From the NCBI RefSeq assembly GCF_009828745.1, contig NZ_WTSX01000005.1, forward strand, positions 62,001 to 126,000: a stretch of 64,000 bases of DNA, in the 5' to 3' direction. Under the pieces are notes generated by a model, which ran no database searches, was not told the DNA's origin, and worked only from the letters and a program-made list of their open reading frames with translations. This DNA comes from Erysipelothrix anatis (GTDB taxonomy: Bacteria > Bacillota_I > Bacilli_A > Erysipelotrichales > Erysipelotrichaceae). Each line of letters starts with the position of its first letter. Within the stretch, counting starts at the first letter, position 1. The translations under genes and the position numbers were made by a program. This document shows positions 54,155 to 63,071 of the stretch, in pieces.

Positions 54155-54896
54155 ATGTTTGAGAAATTACACCTATAACTGGAAAATGATCCGAATTATA
54201 ACGCCCTTTTTCGTTTACGGCGACTACAATATCACTAGCATGAATTGTCCATGAATCGTCCAAGAAAATATAATCAATTCGTTCCATATCCATGACATCC
54301 TGTTGAGTATCAAAATCATTAAACGTTCCAAACTTTGAATCTTTCGCAACACTTTGGTACTTTGCTTCTAAAAGTTGAATCGGGGCTGCATCGGGTGTCA
54401 AGTTAAAATCACCAGTGATGATCACAGGTAAGTTTTTGTCCATCAATGTCGTTAAAACATATATTTGTTTTGCTTGTGCATCCGTTACAATATGGTCAAT
54501 GTGACATGAAGCAAATTGAAAGACAACATCTGATTTCTTAATTCGAAATGTCGCAATCGTTGCGACACGATTGCATGCTGAATTCTCAAATTTACTTGGC
54601 ACATCAGGTGTATCGGACAACCAATACGTTTTATCCTCAAGGCATTCCAATGTCTGTTCATTAAAAAGAATGGGAGATGCTTCACCTGAGCCATCAACTT
54701 CACGGGCCTGTCCAACAAGCCGATATCCGGGAATCTGTGCCAAATCATGGTATTGCTTTGGTGTTACTTCTTGTAAACCAATCACATCATAAGCATCCTT
54801 TTCCAAGGATTCTATTAAGTACTGTGACCGATATTTCCAAGAATCAACACCATCATTGGCTAATAAACGAATGTTATATGTTCCAACTTTCAACAT
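54153..54896 (-). CDS. Endonuclease/exonuclease/phosphatase family protein
   Basis: A 247-residue protein of the EEP fold. Motifs are VGTYNIRLL at the start, IGLQEVTP with the metal glutamate, SCHIDHIVTDAQAKQI, ITGDFNLTPDAAPI and the C-terminal MERIDYIFLD and NSDHFPVIGVI. Members act on DNA, sugars or phosphoesters, so the substrate stays open. There is no signal peptide. It follows the YgjP-like gene by 9 bp. Confidence 0.9.
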   Translation of the reverse strand: MLKVGTYNIRLLANDGVDSWKYRSQYLIESLEKDAYDVIGLQEVTPKQYHDLAQIPGYRLVGQAREVDGSGEASPILFNEQTLECLEDKTYWLSDTPDVPSKFENSACNRVATIATFRIKKSDVVFQFASCHIDHIVTDAQAKQIYVLTTLMDKNLPVIITGDFNLTPDAAPIQLLEAKYQSVAKDSKFGTFNDFDTQQDVMDMERIDYIFLDDSWTIHASDIVVAVNEKGRYNSDHFPVIGVISQT

Positions 54897-54905
54897 TATA
54901 GTCTC

Positions 54906-55547
54906 CTAACGCCCCTTGCGTTCTTTAATTACATATTTATAGTCTGGCATTTGTTTTTCAATAATTGCATAGAAAGCAGCACTATGATTAAATTCTAAAA
55001 TATGTGCACATTCATGCAACACGACATACTCAATGAAACGGTGATTTTCATGAAAGAGGTACGTGTTAAAGGCTAACTCACCACCACGGTTACAGCGACC
55101 ATAGATTCGCTTGTACTTTCTGATTTTATACTTTGGTACTTGGATTCCCAGCGCCAAAGCATAGTGCGTCACCAAAGCGTCAAGCTGTTTATCCAACAAA
55201 TCTTTAAGGTGAAGAAGCACCGTACGTTCTAATCGATCCACACTCCATGATGTCGGATACCTTAATATTACCGTATCCTTTTCTAGTTGAATCTCAAATT
55301 TAGCACTGGCATAATACGTGATTGGGTATGTCGTACCAAATATCTTTAACGACGGTTGTTCCCACGTAAATCCTGCCGGTTCATACGCATCTAGATGCTT
55401 CATAATCCAATGTTCTTTTTCTTTCACAAATGAATCAATCAATGGTTTTGGAGTTTGATGTGGTGCCCGTACGAATACTTCCCCATCTCTAACATGTAAT
55501 GCTAGTGTTTTCCTGTTTGAATATATAATTTCTATTTTCATAGACAT
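54906..55547 (-). CDS. YgjP-like metal-dependent hydrolase (DUF45)
   Basis: A 213-residue protein of the YgjP/WLM-related family. The zinc-metallopeptidase motif VVLHECAHILEFNHSAAFYAII, with HExxH and a third His, is near residues 173-194. KYKIRKYKRIYGRCNRGGELAFN is the conserved segment before it. Physiological substrates are unknown. Two ATG codons (55547 and 55541) compete and neither has a clear ribosome site; the longer one is given. Confidence 0.88.
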   Translation of the reverse strand: MSMKIEIIYSNRKTLALHVRDGEVFVRAPHQTPKPLIDSFVKEKEHWIMKHLDAYEPAGFTWEQPSLKIFGTTYPITYYASAKFEIQLEKDTVILRYPTSWSVDRLERTVLLHLKDLLDKQLDALVTHYALALGIQVPKYKIRKYKRIYGRCNRGGELAFNTYLFHENHRFIEYVVLHECAHILEFNHSAAFYAIIEKQMPDYKYVIKERKGR

Positions 55548-55638
55548 ATCATATCATGTTCGTTATGAATTATTAACGAAATTAATAAGTCCAACTTTTT
55601 CGTTGCATAAACGTGGTATAATACGTTAGGTGATAAAA

Positions 55639-56409
55639 ATGAAAAATTCAGAGATATTTTATTTTGACGTAGATGGGACACTCTTAGACAATAAGAGTCA
55701 TACAATTCCCGAATCTACAATTGAAGCTTTAAAGCAATTAAAAGCCACTGGTTACAAAATAGCTTTATGTACAGGACGTAGCCTTTCTGGCGCATATGAG
55801 GTTGGTGTCGTTGATATGATGCCATGGGATGGATTTGTTCTCGCAAATGGTTCACAAATCTTAGATGCTTCTTTAAATACTATTAAAGAAACACCACTTC
55901 CTGTAGCATGGCTTCATGACTTACTTAAAGTCCATGATGGTCCATTTTTAATGGAAGGTGATACCCTCTTTTTAAGTAGCGAACCCAATCAACGTCTTGT
56001 TGATTCATTTGCACATTTTCACATTGATACTTACTACCCAGTTCAAGCGTACAATGATGAAAAAATCTTCAATTTAATGTCGTATGCTTTTGACACAATT
56101 CCTGAAGCACTTCGTGAGGAAATGTTTAAAGATACGATAACCGTTCTTGATCAACTTGGAAATACAGAAATTATGAGCATTGAATCCGGAAAGCACAATG
56201 GAATTCAACATCTAAATAGACATTTAAAGACAACACGTTACACAATGTTTGGAGATGGCGAAAATGATATGGATGCGCTCGCAGGTGCAACCTATTCTGT
56301 TGCTATGGGAAATGCAGTTGCTCACGTCCAAGAAAAAGCAAAATATGTGACCAAGCCAGTAAATGAAGATGGAATCTACCATGCCCTTAAAGCGCATGAT
56401 GTTATTTAG
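55639..56409 (+). CDS. Cof-type HAD phosphatase
   Basis: A 256-residue haloacid dehalogenase-like phosphatase. Motif I is FYFDVDGTLLDNKSHT, motif II the CTGRS near residue 48, and motif IV GDGENDMDALAGATYSVAMGNA. The central cap domain (about 80-180) is of the Cof/IIB type, whose members dephosphorylate sugar phosphates or cofactors. The ATG at 55639 follows TAGGTG. It is 8 bp from the membrane protein gene downstream, probably one operon. Confidence 0.93.
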   Translation: MKNSEIFYFDVDGTLLDNKSHTIPESTIEALKQLKATGYKIALCTGRSLSGAYEVGVVDMMPWDGFVLANGSQILDASLNTIKETPLPVAWLHDLLKVHDGPFLMEGDTLFLSSEPNQRLVDSFAHFHIDTYYPVQAYNDEKIFNLMSYAFDTIPEALREEMFKDTITVLDQLGNTEIMSIESGKHNGIQHLNRHLKTTRYTMFGDGENDMDALAGATYSVAMGNAVAHVQEKAKYVTKPVNEDGIYHALKAHDVI

Positions 56410-56417
56410 GAGATACT

Positions 56418-56984
56418 ATGAGTAAGAAAAAAAATGGATTAAGTGAACTCGAAGAGTTATACCAATTTGGTATTATCAAAGATAAGAGACGCCGATTGAT
56501 TTTAGTGATTCCCAACAAGCAAGAAGGCTATCACCTTCAAGCAGGAGATATGACTAAAGTTCGTTTGCTTGATGGACAATATATTTGGGCGGCTTTACTC
56601 TTTGTTTTAGGGATTGGACTTTTAAAACTTCCATTAATTGCCGTGACTGTATTTGCCGTTGCCGTAATTGTTGGATTTGAAGTGTTCAAACGGTTTGTCT
56701 TCCTGAAAGACAAGCAAATCATCAAAATATCAGATACTGATTATGCAAAACTTGAATCCGAAGAAGCACTCCGTGCACTCAAGTCAGATCGCTTCATGGA
56801 TTTCATTTTGCCAATTTTCGTTGCTCTTGTCTTAATTTCAAGACAATTCGAAATTGGTGGCTACCAAGGTATTGAAGCTACAGTCTTTAGTCTCCTCATC
56901 GCATTATCAGCAGGATTCTTTGCTTACAACTTCTTTAACTGGTTGAAGATTCTCAAAAAACTTAAAGCATTCAAAAAGAAATAA
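56418..56984 (+). CDS. Membrane protein of unknown function
   Basis: A 188-residue protein I do not recognise. A basic cytoplasmic N terminus (1-50) is followed by two close membrane helices (about 54-93), a charged loop with KISDTDYAKLESEEALRALK, and two more helices (about 126-170), ending in a lysine-rich tail. The four-helix layout with both ends inside is clear. It follows the HAD gene by 8 bp and ends at a strong terminator. Confidence 0.8.
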   Translation: MSKKKNGLSELEELYQFGIIKDKRRRLILVIPNKQEGYHLQAGDMTKVRLLDGQYIWAALLFVLGIGLLKLPLIAVTVFAVAVIVGFEVFKRFVFLKDKQIIKISDTDYAKLESEEALRALKSDRFMDFILPIFVALVLISRQFEIGGYQGIEATVFSLLIALSAGFFAYNFFNWLKILKKLKAFKKK

Positions 56985-56988
56985 TCAT

Positions 56989-57017
56989 AAAGCACATCTC
57001 TCGATGTGCTTTTTTTA
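56989..57017 (+). terminator. Intrinsic terminator of the HAD-membrane protein operon
   Basis: A 10-bp stem (AAAGCACATC with GATGTGCTTT, 4-nt loop) followed by a T-run. Confidence 0.92.
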
Positions 57018-57051
57018 ATAAAAAGCGATATCGAGCAGGATATCGCTTTTC
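57017..57051 (-). terminator. Intrinsic terminator of glmS
   Basis: A 12-bp stem (AAAAGCGATATC with GATATCGCTTTT, 6-nt loop) with T residues on the minus strand, about 40 bp after the glmS stop. Confidence 0.88.
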
Positions 57052-57091
57052 GTCGTTCAGCGTAATCAGAAAGTGAGGACTGATTACTGGT

Positions 57092-58894
57092 TTATTCTAC
57101 AGTTACTGATTTTGCAAGATTTCGAGGTTTATCAACATCAAGACCTTTCAAGTCACTGATCATATAGGCAATGACTTGCAATGGAATGATTGCCACAAAA
57201 GGTGCGACCAACGCCGGAACATTTGGAATAGTAATAATTGAATCCTCTGGATCCAATCGATACGCCACCTTTTCCATAATAACACAGAGAATTTGACCAT
57301 CTCGTGCCTTTATCTCTTGAATGTTACTGATTGTTTTTTCGATTAAATGTGATTGCGTTGCAACTGCAACCGTTAATATTTGGTCATCTATGAGGGCAAG
57401 GCTGCCGTGTTTGAGTTCGCCCGCTGCATAAGCCTCACTATGAATATATGTAATCTCTTTAAGTTTCAAAGACCCTTCGACTGCTAAGGCACTATCCAAA
57501 CCTCTACCCACATAGAACGCACTGTTCAAATTTATATACGGCTGGACGATTGCCTCAATATCGTTTCTATGTTGAATCATTGTGTCCATAGCATCTAACA
57601 TTGTATTCACATCTGTCATGTTGATCGACGTTTGGGATAATTTGTGTGCAAGTAAATAGAAACATGTTATCTGACTCATATATGCTTTGGTACTCGCGAC
57701 TGAGCGTTCAATCCCTGCTTTTGTTAATATCAATGCATCGACATCACGCGCAATTGATGAACCATCGACATTAACGATTCCCAGTGTTCTAATACTTTTA
57801 GATTTAGCTAAACTTAAACATGCTAGTGTATCCGCAGTTTCTCCCGATTGACTTACAACGATTACTAAGTCTTGGGGATTTAGAATTGGATTGCGATAAC
57901 GAAATTCACTTGCAACGTCAACATTTACTGATTTACGAGCAAGCGTCTCAATCCAGTGCTTACCAACTAAACCTGCATGCATTGCAGTACCACAAGCAAC
58001 AATATGAATCGTCTCAATGTCTTCAAAGAATAGGTCGTCAATTCCATCTGCCTCAAAACTTGCGAATCCATCTTGAATACGATTTTGCAGGGACCGCCTC
58101 ACAACACTTGGCTGTTCAATAATTTCTTTCATCATATAGAATTTTTCGCCTTGCAGGCCGACTTCATCAATATTCCATGATGCATGTTGTACATCAAATT
58201 GCATTTCTTCACCACTGCCAGCATCAAAGATTTCGAGCTTATTTGATGATATCATCGCAATACTCGATTCATCCAATAAAACAAAATCTCGAGTATAGTC
58301 CAAAATTGGTGTCATATCAGATGCAATGAAATACTCTTGATTACCAATTCCAATGAGGAGCGGACTCCCCTTTCTGATAGCATAAATTGTATTCGGTACA
58401 TCTACAAACATCACTGCAATTGCATATGAACCCTCGATGCGCTTAAGAAACGCTTGAATCGTCTGTAATGGATGTTTGATCGTCGAATACATACTATCTA
58501 GCAGCTTAGCTGCTACTTCTGTATCTGTTTCAGATTCAAATTGATACCCTTCGCTTATTAATTCCTGTTTAATTGATTGGTAGTTTTCGATAATTCCGTT
58601 ATGAACCAATGTCACCAATTTACCACGGTGTGGATGCGCATTTTGCTGCGTTGGTTTTCCATGAGTTGCCCACCGCGTATGCGCAATTCCTACACAGGGT
58701 TGAAGCGATTGAACCGATCGACTGGGTTCAATAATGTTTGCTACACGACCCAATACTTTGACCGTGCTAAAATCTGTATCCGTTGCAACAGCAAGACCTA
58801 CAGAATCGTAACCACGATACTCCAGATGAGACAAGCCCGCAATTAAAACATCGACTGCATTTCGTGCGCCGACATATCCTACAATTCCACACAT
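57092..58894 (-). CDS. glmS: Glucosamine-6-phosphate synthase
   Basis: A 600-residue amidotransferase that makes glucosamine 6-phosphate from fructose 6-phosphate and glutamine, the entry to peptidoglycan precursors. Cys2 (MCGIVGYVG) is the glutaminase nucleophile; HTRWATHGKPTQQNAHPH and DTEVAAKLL are conserved. Two SIS domains follow (VACGTAMHAGLVGKHW and VVSQSGETADTLA), ending DKPRNLAKSVTVE as usual. The GAAGGAG site lies before the ATG. Expression is under a ribozyme in the leader. Confidence 0.97.
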   Translation of the reverse strand: MCGIVGYVGARNAVDVLIAGLSHLEYRGYDSVGLAVATDTDFSTVKVLGRVANIIEPSRSVQSLQPCVGIAHTRWATHGKPTQQNAHPHRGKLVTLVHNGIIENYQSIKQELISEGYQFESETDTEVAAKLLDSMYSTIKHPLQTIQAFLKRIEGSYAIAVMFVDVPNTIYAIRKGSPLLIGIGNQEYFIASDMTPILDYTRDFVLLDESSIAMISSNKLEIFDAGSGEEMQFDVQHASWNIDEVGLQGEKFYMMKEIIEQPSVVRRSLQNRIQDGFASFEADGIDDLFFEDIETIHIVACGTAMHAGLVGKHWIETLARKSVNVDVASEFRYRNPILNPQDLVIVVSQSGETADTLACLSLAKSKSIRTLGIVNVDGSSIARDVDALILTKAGIERSVASTKAYMSQITCFYLLAHKLSQTSINMTDVNTMLDAMDTMIQHRNDIEAIVQPYINLNSAFYVGRGLDSALAVEGSLKLKEITYIHSEAYAAGELKHGSLALIDDQILTVAVATQSHLIEKTISNIQEIKARDGQILCVIMEKVAYRLDPEDSIITIPNVPALVAPFVAIIPLQVIAYMISDLKGLDVDKPRNLAKSVTVE

Positions 58895-58954
58895 AAAAAA
58901 TCTCCTTCGATTATGATTATATTTAAGTTTTAATGTCGTTGATCGTATTATTAT

Positions 58955-59098
58955 GATTGAATCAACATTGTAATGGTTAATAAGGGTTTTGTGTCTTTGT
59001 CCTTATCTAACGGTCCATTAACCGAAGAGGCATCCGCCGATATTCGATACTCCTCTTTCCTCGTCACTCTTCTTTGAGCCGGGCGCTATAATTATCGT
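58955..59098 (-). ncRNA. glmS ribozyme
   Basis: On the minus strand the leader has AATTATAGCGCCCGGC, with the cleavage site between 59087 and 59086, followed by AGTGACGAGGAAAGAGG, TATCGAA and TCGGCGGATGCCTC, all hallmarks of the glucosamine 6-phosphate-activated self-cleaving ribozyme. It lies about 60 bp before the glmS start. Its end is set approximately by the ACAAAACCC stretch. Confidence 0.95.
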
Positions 59099-59126
59099 CT
59101 TTTTTATCTCCTTTCATTAGGGTAAA

Positions 59127-59155
59127 AGAATATCACATGCACTTTCAAAGCACAA
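59127..59155 (-). promoter_or_regulatory. Candidate promoter of glmS
   Basis: TTGTGC (59150-59155) and TATTCT (59127-59132) on the minus strand are 17 bp apart, upstream of the ribozyme. The remaining AT-rich stretch 59156-59269 shows nothing else. Confidence 0.5.
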
Positions 59156-59269
59156 TAAATTGGTATAAGTTTTCAATATTTTTCAAAATTATGTCCCTAT
59201 TTAGTGGCGCATCGCTATGGCATTTTTATTTTTTATTGACTGAATGTATCGTTTTAAATATTTTTTTCA

Positions 59270-59298
59270 AAAAAAAAGACCGACGTGTGTCGGTCTTT
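59270..59298 (-). terminator. Intrinsic terminator of clpB
   Basis: A 10-bp stem (AAAGACCGAC with GTCGGTCTTT, 4-nt loop) followed by nine T on the minus strand. Confidence 0.92.
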
Positions 59299-59306
59299 CG
59301 ATGTTC

Positions 59307-61862
59307 TTAATTTAGTAATTCAGCTGCGTTGACTACGGATAATACAAACTTACCGTCTTCAACATCAACAACTATGGTTGCGTGTGGTGCAACATCTTGT
59401 TCAATTAGTAAATAAGCGATACGTGTTTCGATTTCACGTTGAATAAAACGTTTCATTGGTCGCGCACCGTAAGTTACATCACTTCCTTGTTCAACGATAG
59501 CATTGATAGCTTCCGAAGTTACGTCTAAATTAATATCACGATGTTGAATACGAAGTGCCAACTCGTGAACAAACTTAATTGCAATATCACGTAAGACCGC
59601 ATCATTCAATGCATTAAAGACAATGATCTCGTCAATACGGTTGATGAACTCTGGTTTGAAGTGACTTTGAACTGCTTGCATGTAATTGTTGTTGCGGATT
59701 GATGTATCCTTTTCAAATGCAAACTGGCTTCCTAAGTTTGAGGTCATAATAATAATTGTGTTTTTAAAATCCACTGTTACACCTTTACTATCTGTGATCC
59801 GACCATCATCAAGAATTTGTAATAAGACATTGAATACGTCTGGATGAGCCTTTTCAATTTCATCCAATAGCACGATTGAGTAAGGATGACGACGGACTTG
59901 CTCCGTTAATTGTCCCCCTTGTTCATAGCCAACATATCCTGGAGGCGCACCAATTAAACGCGCCACACTGTGTTTTTCCATGTACTCACTCATGTCAATC
60001 CGTATGATTTGATTTCGGTCATCAAACAACTGTTCAGCAAGGACGCGGGCAACTTCAGTTTTACCAACACCTGTTGGTCCCAAGAACATAAAGGATCCTA
60101 ACGGACGGTTCTCGTCTTGGATTTGTGCTTTCGAACGCAGTATCGCATCCGTTACGATTTGTAATGCGTCATCTTGACCCTTAACAGATTTTTGAAGCTC
60201 AGCTTTAAGATTCAAGAGTTTTTCTCGTTCTGATGCTACAAGTTTGGTAATGTTGATACCCGTCCATTTCGAAATAATTTCAGCAATTAATTCTTCAGTA
60301 ACGACCTCTTGGATCATACCACCTTCTTTTTCAAGCTCACTGTCCGCTTGGATTTGTTTCTCCAATGCCGGAATCGTTTCATACTGAAGTCGAGCAGCAT
60401 CTTCATACCGTGCTTCATTTTGAGCACGCTCGTAATCTAATTTTGCTTTCTCGAGTTCTTCTTTAGCATCCTTCATACCGTCGACAGCTTGTTTTTCTTT
60501 TTCCCATTGTGCGAATAGAATATCATGTTCTTCTTTTAGATTACTGAGCTCTTCGACTATTTCATCTAAGCGGTCAAGTGCCCGATCATCCGTTTCATCT
60601 TTCAATGAAATTTCTTCAATCTCAAGCTGACGGATACGACGTGTTAACTCATCCAACGCCTCAGGCATTGACTCCATCTCAACTCGAATCGAAGCACTCG
60701 CTTCGTCAATCAAGTCAATTGCTTTATCCGGTAAGAATCGGTCAGTGATATATCGATCTGATAATTTCGCTGCGGCGACAATCGCTTCGTCCAATATGGT
60801 AACACCATGGTGAGATTCAAAACGATCTTTAAGTCCACGTAGGATGGAAATGGTGTCGTCTACAGTTGGCTCTAAAACTGTAACACGTTGGAAACGACGC
60901 TCTAGTGCTGCATCTTTTTCAATATTTTGACGGTATTCATTAAATGTGGTTGCTCCAATCAAATGAAGTTCACCACGCGCAAGCATCGGTTTTAGTAAAT
61001 TTGCAGCATCCATGGATCCTTCTGTTTTACCTGCACCAACAAGATTATGAATCTCATCAATAAAGAGGATGATATTTCCGTCTGCTTTCTCAACTTCTTC
61101 AAGCACCGCTTTGAGCCGCTCTTCAAACTCACCGCGATATTTTGCACCTGCTATTAGAGATCCCATATCCAGCTCAATAAGCTGTTTGTTTTTCAAACTG
61201 TACGGAACATCACCACGCATAATACGCCATGCTAGACCTTCCGCAATTGCTGTTTTACCAACCCCAGGTTCACCAATTAAAATTGGATTATTCTTTGTTT
61301 TTCGACTCAATATTTGGATAACACGACGAATTTCATCATCACGACCAATGATTGGATCGACTTTACCGTCACGAACATCTTTAACGAGATCGCGACCATA
61401 TTTTAAGAGTGCATCGATGTTATTTTCTGCTTGCGGTGAATCAATAGTTCGACCTCCGCGATGCTCAAGCATAACTTTCTCTACTTCATTGTAAGGCAGT
61501 AAATTTTTATAGATTGATTCTAACTCCACAATGGCTAAGAAAATTGCATACAAGGATACATAGACATCCCCTTGTTTCTTTGACCATTCCGTTGCTTTCA
61601 TCATCATCTGACCAAATTCATTGCTTGCACCAAGCTGAGCTCCTTGAACCTTAGGCAAACGCGATAATGCCTCTTCGGTTATATTGGATAACGCAGCTTT
61701 CTCGACATTGCTCTCCATAAGAATAATGTCGAGGTCATTGGTGTTTAAGATTGCTTTCATCACATGAAGTGGTGTCAGCGAACTATGACCCATTGCGGTT
61801 GCGTAGTTTACAGCCTCCATAATGGCTTGTTGGGATTTTTCAGTTAAGTTATCGTTGTTCAT
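59307..61862 (-). CDS. clpB: ATP-dependent chaperone ClpB
   Basis: An 851-residue hexameric disaggregase that works with DnaK to rescue aggregated proteins. An N-terminal Clp_N region (about 1-140) is followed by AAA-1 with [14 protein letters not shown], a long coiled-coil middle domain (about 395-520, [15 protein letters not shown] and later heptads) that separates ClpB from ClpA/C, and AAA-2 with [17 protein letters not shown] 61862 follows GGAGG; the longer frame from 61889 overlaps the operator. A CIRCE lies just upstream, after dnaJ. Confidence 0.97.
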   Translation of the reverse strand: MNNDNLTEKSQQAIMEAVNYATAMGHSSLTPLHVMKAILNTNDLDIILMESNVEKAALSNITEEALSRLPKVQGAQLGASNEFGQMMMKATEWSKKQGDVYVSLYAIFLAIVELESIYKNLLPYNEVEKVMLEHRGGRTIDSPQAENNIDALLKYGRDLVKDVRDGKVDPIIGRDDEIRRVIQILSRKTKNNPILIGEPGVGKTAIAEGLAWRIMRGDVPYSLKNKQLIELDMGSLIAGAKYRGEFEERLKAVLEEVEKADGNIILFIDEIHNLVGAGKTEGSMDAANLLKPMLARGELHLIGATTFNEYRQNIEKDAALERRFQRVTVLEPTVDDTISILRGLKDRFESHHGVTILDEAIVAAAKLSDRYITDRFLPDKAIDLIDEASASIRVEMESMPEALDELTRRIRQLEIEEISLKDETDDRALDRLDEIVEELSNLKEEHDILFAQWEKEKQAVDGMKDAKEELEKAKLDYERAQNEARYEDAARLQYETIPALEKQIQADSELEKEGGMIQEVVTEELIAEIISKWTGINITKLVASEREKLLNLKAELQKSVKGQDDALQIVTDAILRSKAQIQDENRPLGSFMFLGPTGVGKTEVARVLAEQLFDDRNQIIRIDMSEYMEKHSVARLIGAPPGYVGYEQGGQLTEQVRRHPYSIVLLDEIEKAHPDVFNVLLQILDDGRITDSKGVTVDFKNTIIIMTSNLGSQFAFEKDTSIRNNNYMQAVQSHFKPEFINRIDEIIVFNALNDAVLRDIAIKFVHELALRIQHRDINLDVTSEAINAIVEQGSDVTYGARPMKRFIQREIETRIAYLLIEQDVAPHATIVVDVEDGKFVLSVVNAAELLN

Positions 61863-61882
61863 TGCTTTACCTCCTTTATGTT

Positions 61883-61909
61883 TTAGCAATTAAACTCTAT
61901 GAGTGCTAA
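61883..61909 (-). promoter_or_regulatory. CIRCE operator before clpB
   Basis: The 27-bp stretch TTAGCAATT-N9-GAGTGCTAA (plus strand) matches the CIRCE consensus TTAGCACTC-N9-GAGTGCTAA at 16 of 18 arm positions with exact spacing. HrcA repressor would bind it. On the minus strand TTTAAA and TAGAGT 17 bp apart form a possible promoter overlapping it. Confidence 0.88.
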
Positions 61910-61925
61910 TTGATAGTTTAAAGAA

Positions 61926-61943
61926 AAGTGATTTGCATCACTT
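61926..61943 (-). terminator. Hairpin between dnaJ and clpB
   Basis: A 7-bp stem (AAGTGAT with ATCACTT, 4-nt loop) and TTCTTT on the minus strand, overlapping the dnaJ stop. A partial terminator separating the dnaK-dnaJ unit from clpB. Confidence 0.6.
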
Positions 61944-63047
61944 GAACGCGTTTTTAAAACGGTCAAAGACGCTCTCACCTTTTTCTTCTCTTAGTGTTTC
62001 ATAAGTTTCACGTTCTTGACGTGAAAGTTTTGTTGGGACTTCCAATTTAACTTCTACGAATTGGTCTCCCATACGTGAGGAACGTAAATCTTTAATTCCT
62101 TTATCACGCATTCTAAATTTCGTGTTTGGTTGGGTACCAGCAGGAATTGTGAGAGTCACATCTCCATGAACTGTAGGAACATCAATTTCAGTTCCCAGTG
62201 CTGCATCAACTACAGAAAGCGGAACTTGAATATGAATGTTGTTTCCATCACGTTTGAAGTGTTTATGCGGTTTCACACCAATCTCTACGAAGAGATCACC
62301 ATTAGGACCACCATTTAAACCACGTTCCCCTTTGCCAGAGACGCGAAGTTGTTGTCCTGATGCAATACCTGCAGGAATTTTAATATCAACGTTTACACGT
62401 TTGCTATTGAATCCTTTACCACCACATTCTTTACAGAATTTCGTGATTGTTTTACCCGTTCCACCACAATCTGGACATGTTGTCGCAGTTTGGAATGTAC
62501 CAAACGGTGTACGTTGTTGTGTTACAGTTTGACCGGTTCCACTACAACGGGAACATGTTTTAATATCTTCTTTTGAATGGGCGCCTGTTCCGTGACATAC
62601 ATGACATTGTTCATCAACGTTTAAAGTAACTGTTTTCTCAACTCCGAAAACAGATTCCATAAAGTCAATGTTCATACTCATGAAGCGATCTTGACCTTTT
62701 TGTGGCGCATTTGGATCGGCACGGCGTGTACCGCCGCCACCGAATCCGCCACCAAAGAAGGAACTAAAGATATCGCCAAAGTCATCGAAGCCTGCAGCAC
62801 CACCGCCACCATATCCAGCATTTTGATCAAATGCAGCATGACCGAATTGGTCATAATTCGCACGTTTAGAACTATCAGAAAGAATATCATATGCTTCCTG
62901 AACCTCTTTAAATTGCGCTTCTGCTCCATCTTCTTTATTAACATCTGGATGATACTTTTTCGCAAGCTGACGATAGGCCTTTTTAATTTCTTGATCAGAT
63001 GCACCTTTCGATACACCTAAGACTTCATAATAATCGCGTTTAGCCAT
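61938..63047 (-). CDS. dnaJ: Chaperone DnaJ (Hsp40)
   Basis: A 369-residue cochaperone that delivers substrates to DnaK and stimulates its ATPase. The J domain (1-70) has [21 protein letters not shown] and HPD; then a Gly/Phe-rich linker (about 73-112), a zinc-binding region with four CxxCxGxG repeats ([32 protein letters not shown]) and the C-terminal peptide-binding domains. All zinc cysteines are kept. It lies 24 bp after dnaK. Confidence 0.97.
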   Translation of the reverse strand: MAKRDYYEVLGVSKGASDQEIKKAYRQLAKKYHPDVNKEDGAEAQFKEVQEAYDILSDSSKRANYDQFGHAAFDQNAGYGGGGAAGFDDFGDIFSSFFGGGFGGGGTRRADPNAPQKGQDRFMSMNIDFMESVFGVEKTVTLNVDEQCHVCHGTGAHSKEDIKTCSRCSGTGQTVTQQRTPFGTFQTATTCPDCGGTGKTITKFCKECGGKGFNSKRVNVDIKIPAGIASGQQLRVSGKGERGLNGGPNGDLFVEIGVKPHKHFKRDGNNIHIQVPLSVVDAALGTEIDVPTVHGDVTLTIPAGTQPNTKFRMRDKGIKDLRSSRMGDQFVEVKLEVPTKLSRQERETYETLREEKGESVFDRFKNAFK

Positions 63048-63071
63048 ATCTAACCTCCGTATTCAAATTCA

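Noticed and set aside
61069-61494. 141-codon plus-strand frame inside clpB
   Set aside because: Shadow of a conserved AAA domain on the other strand, with Ser/Arg/Pro-rich composition and no ribosome site.
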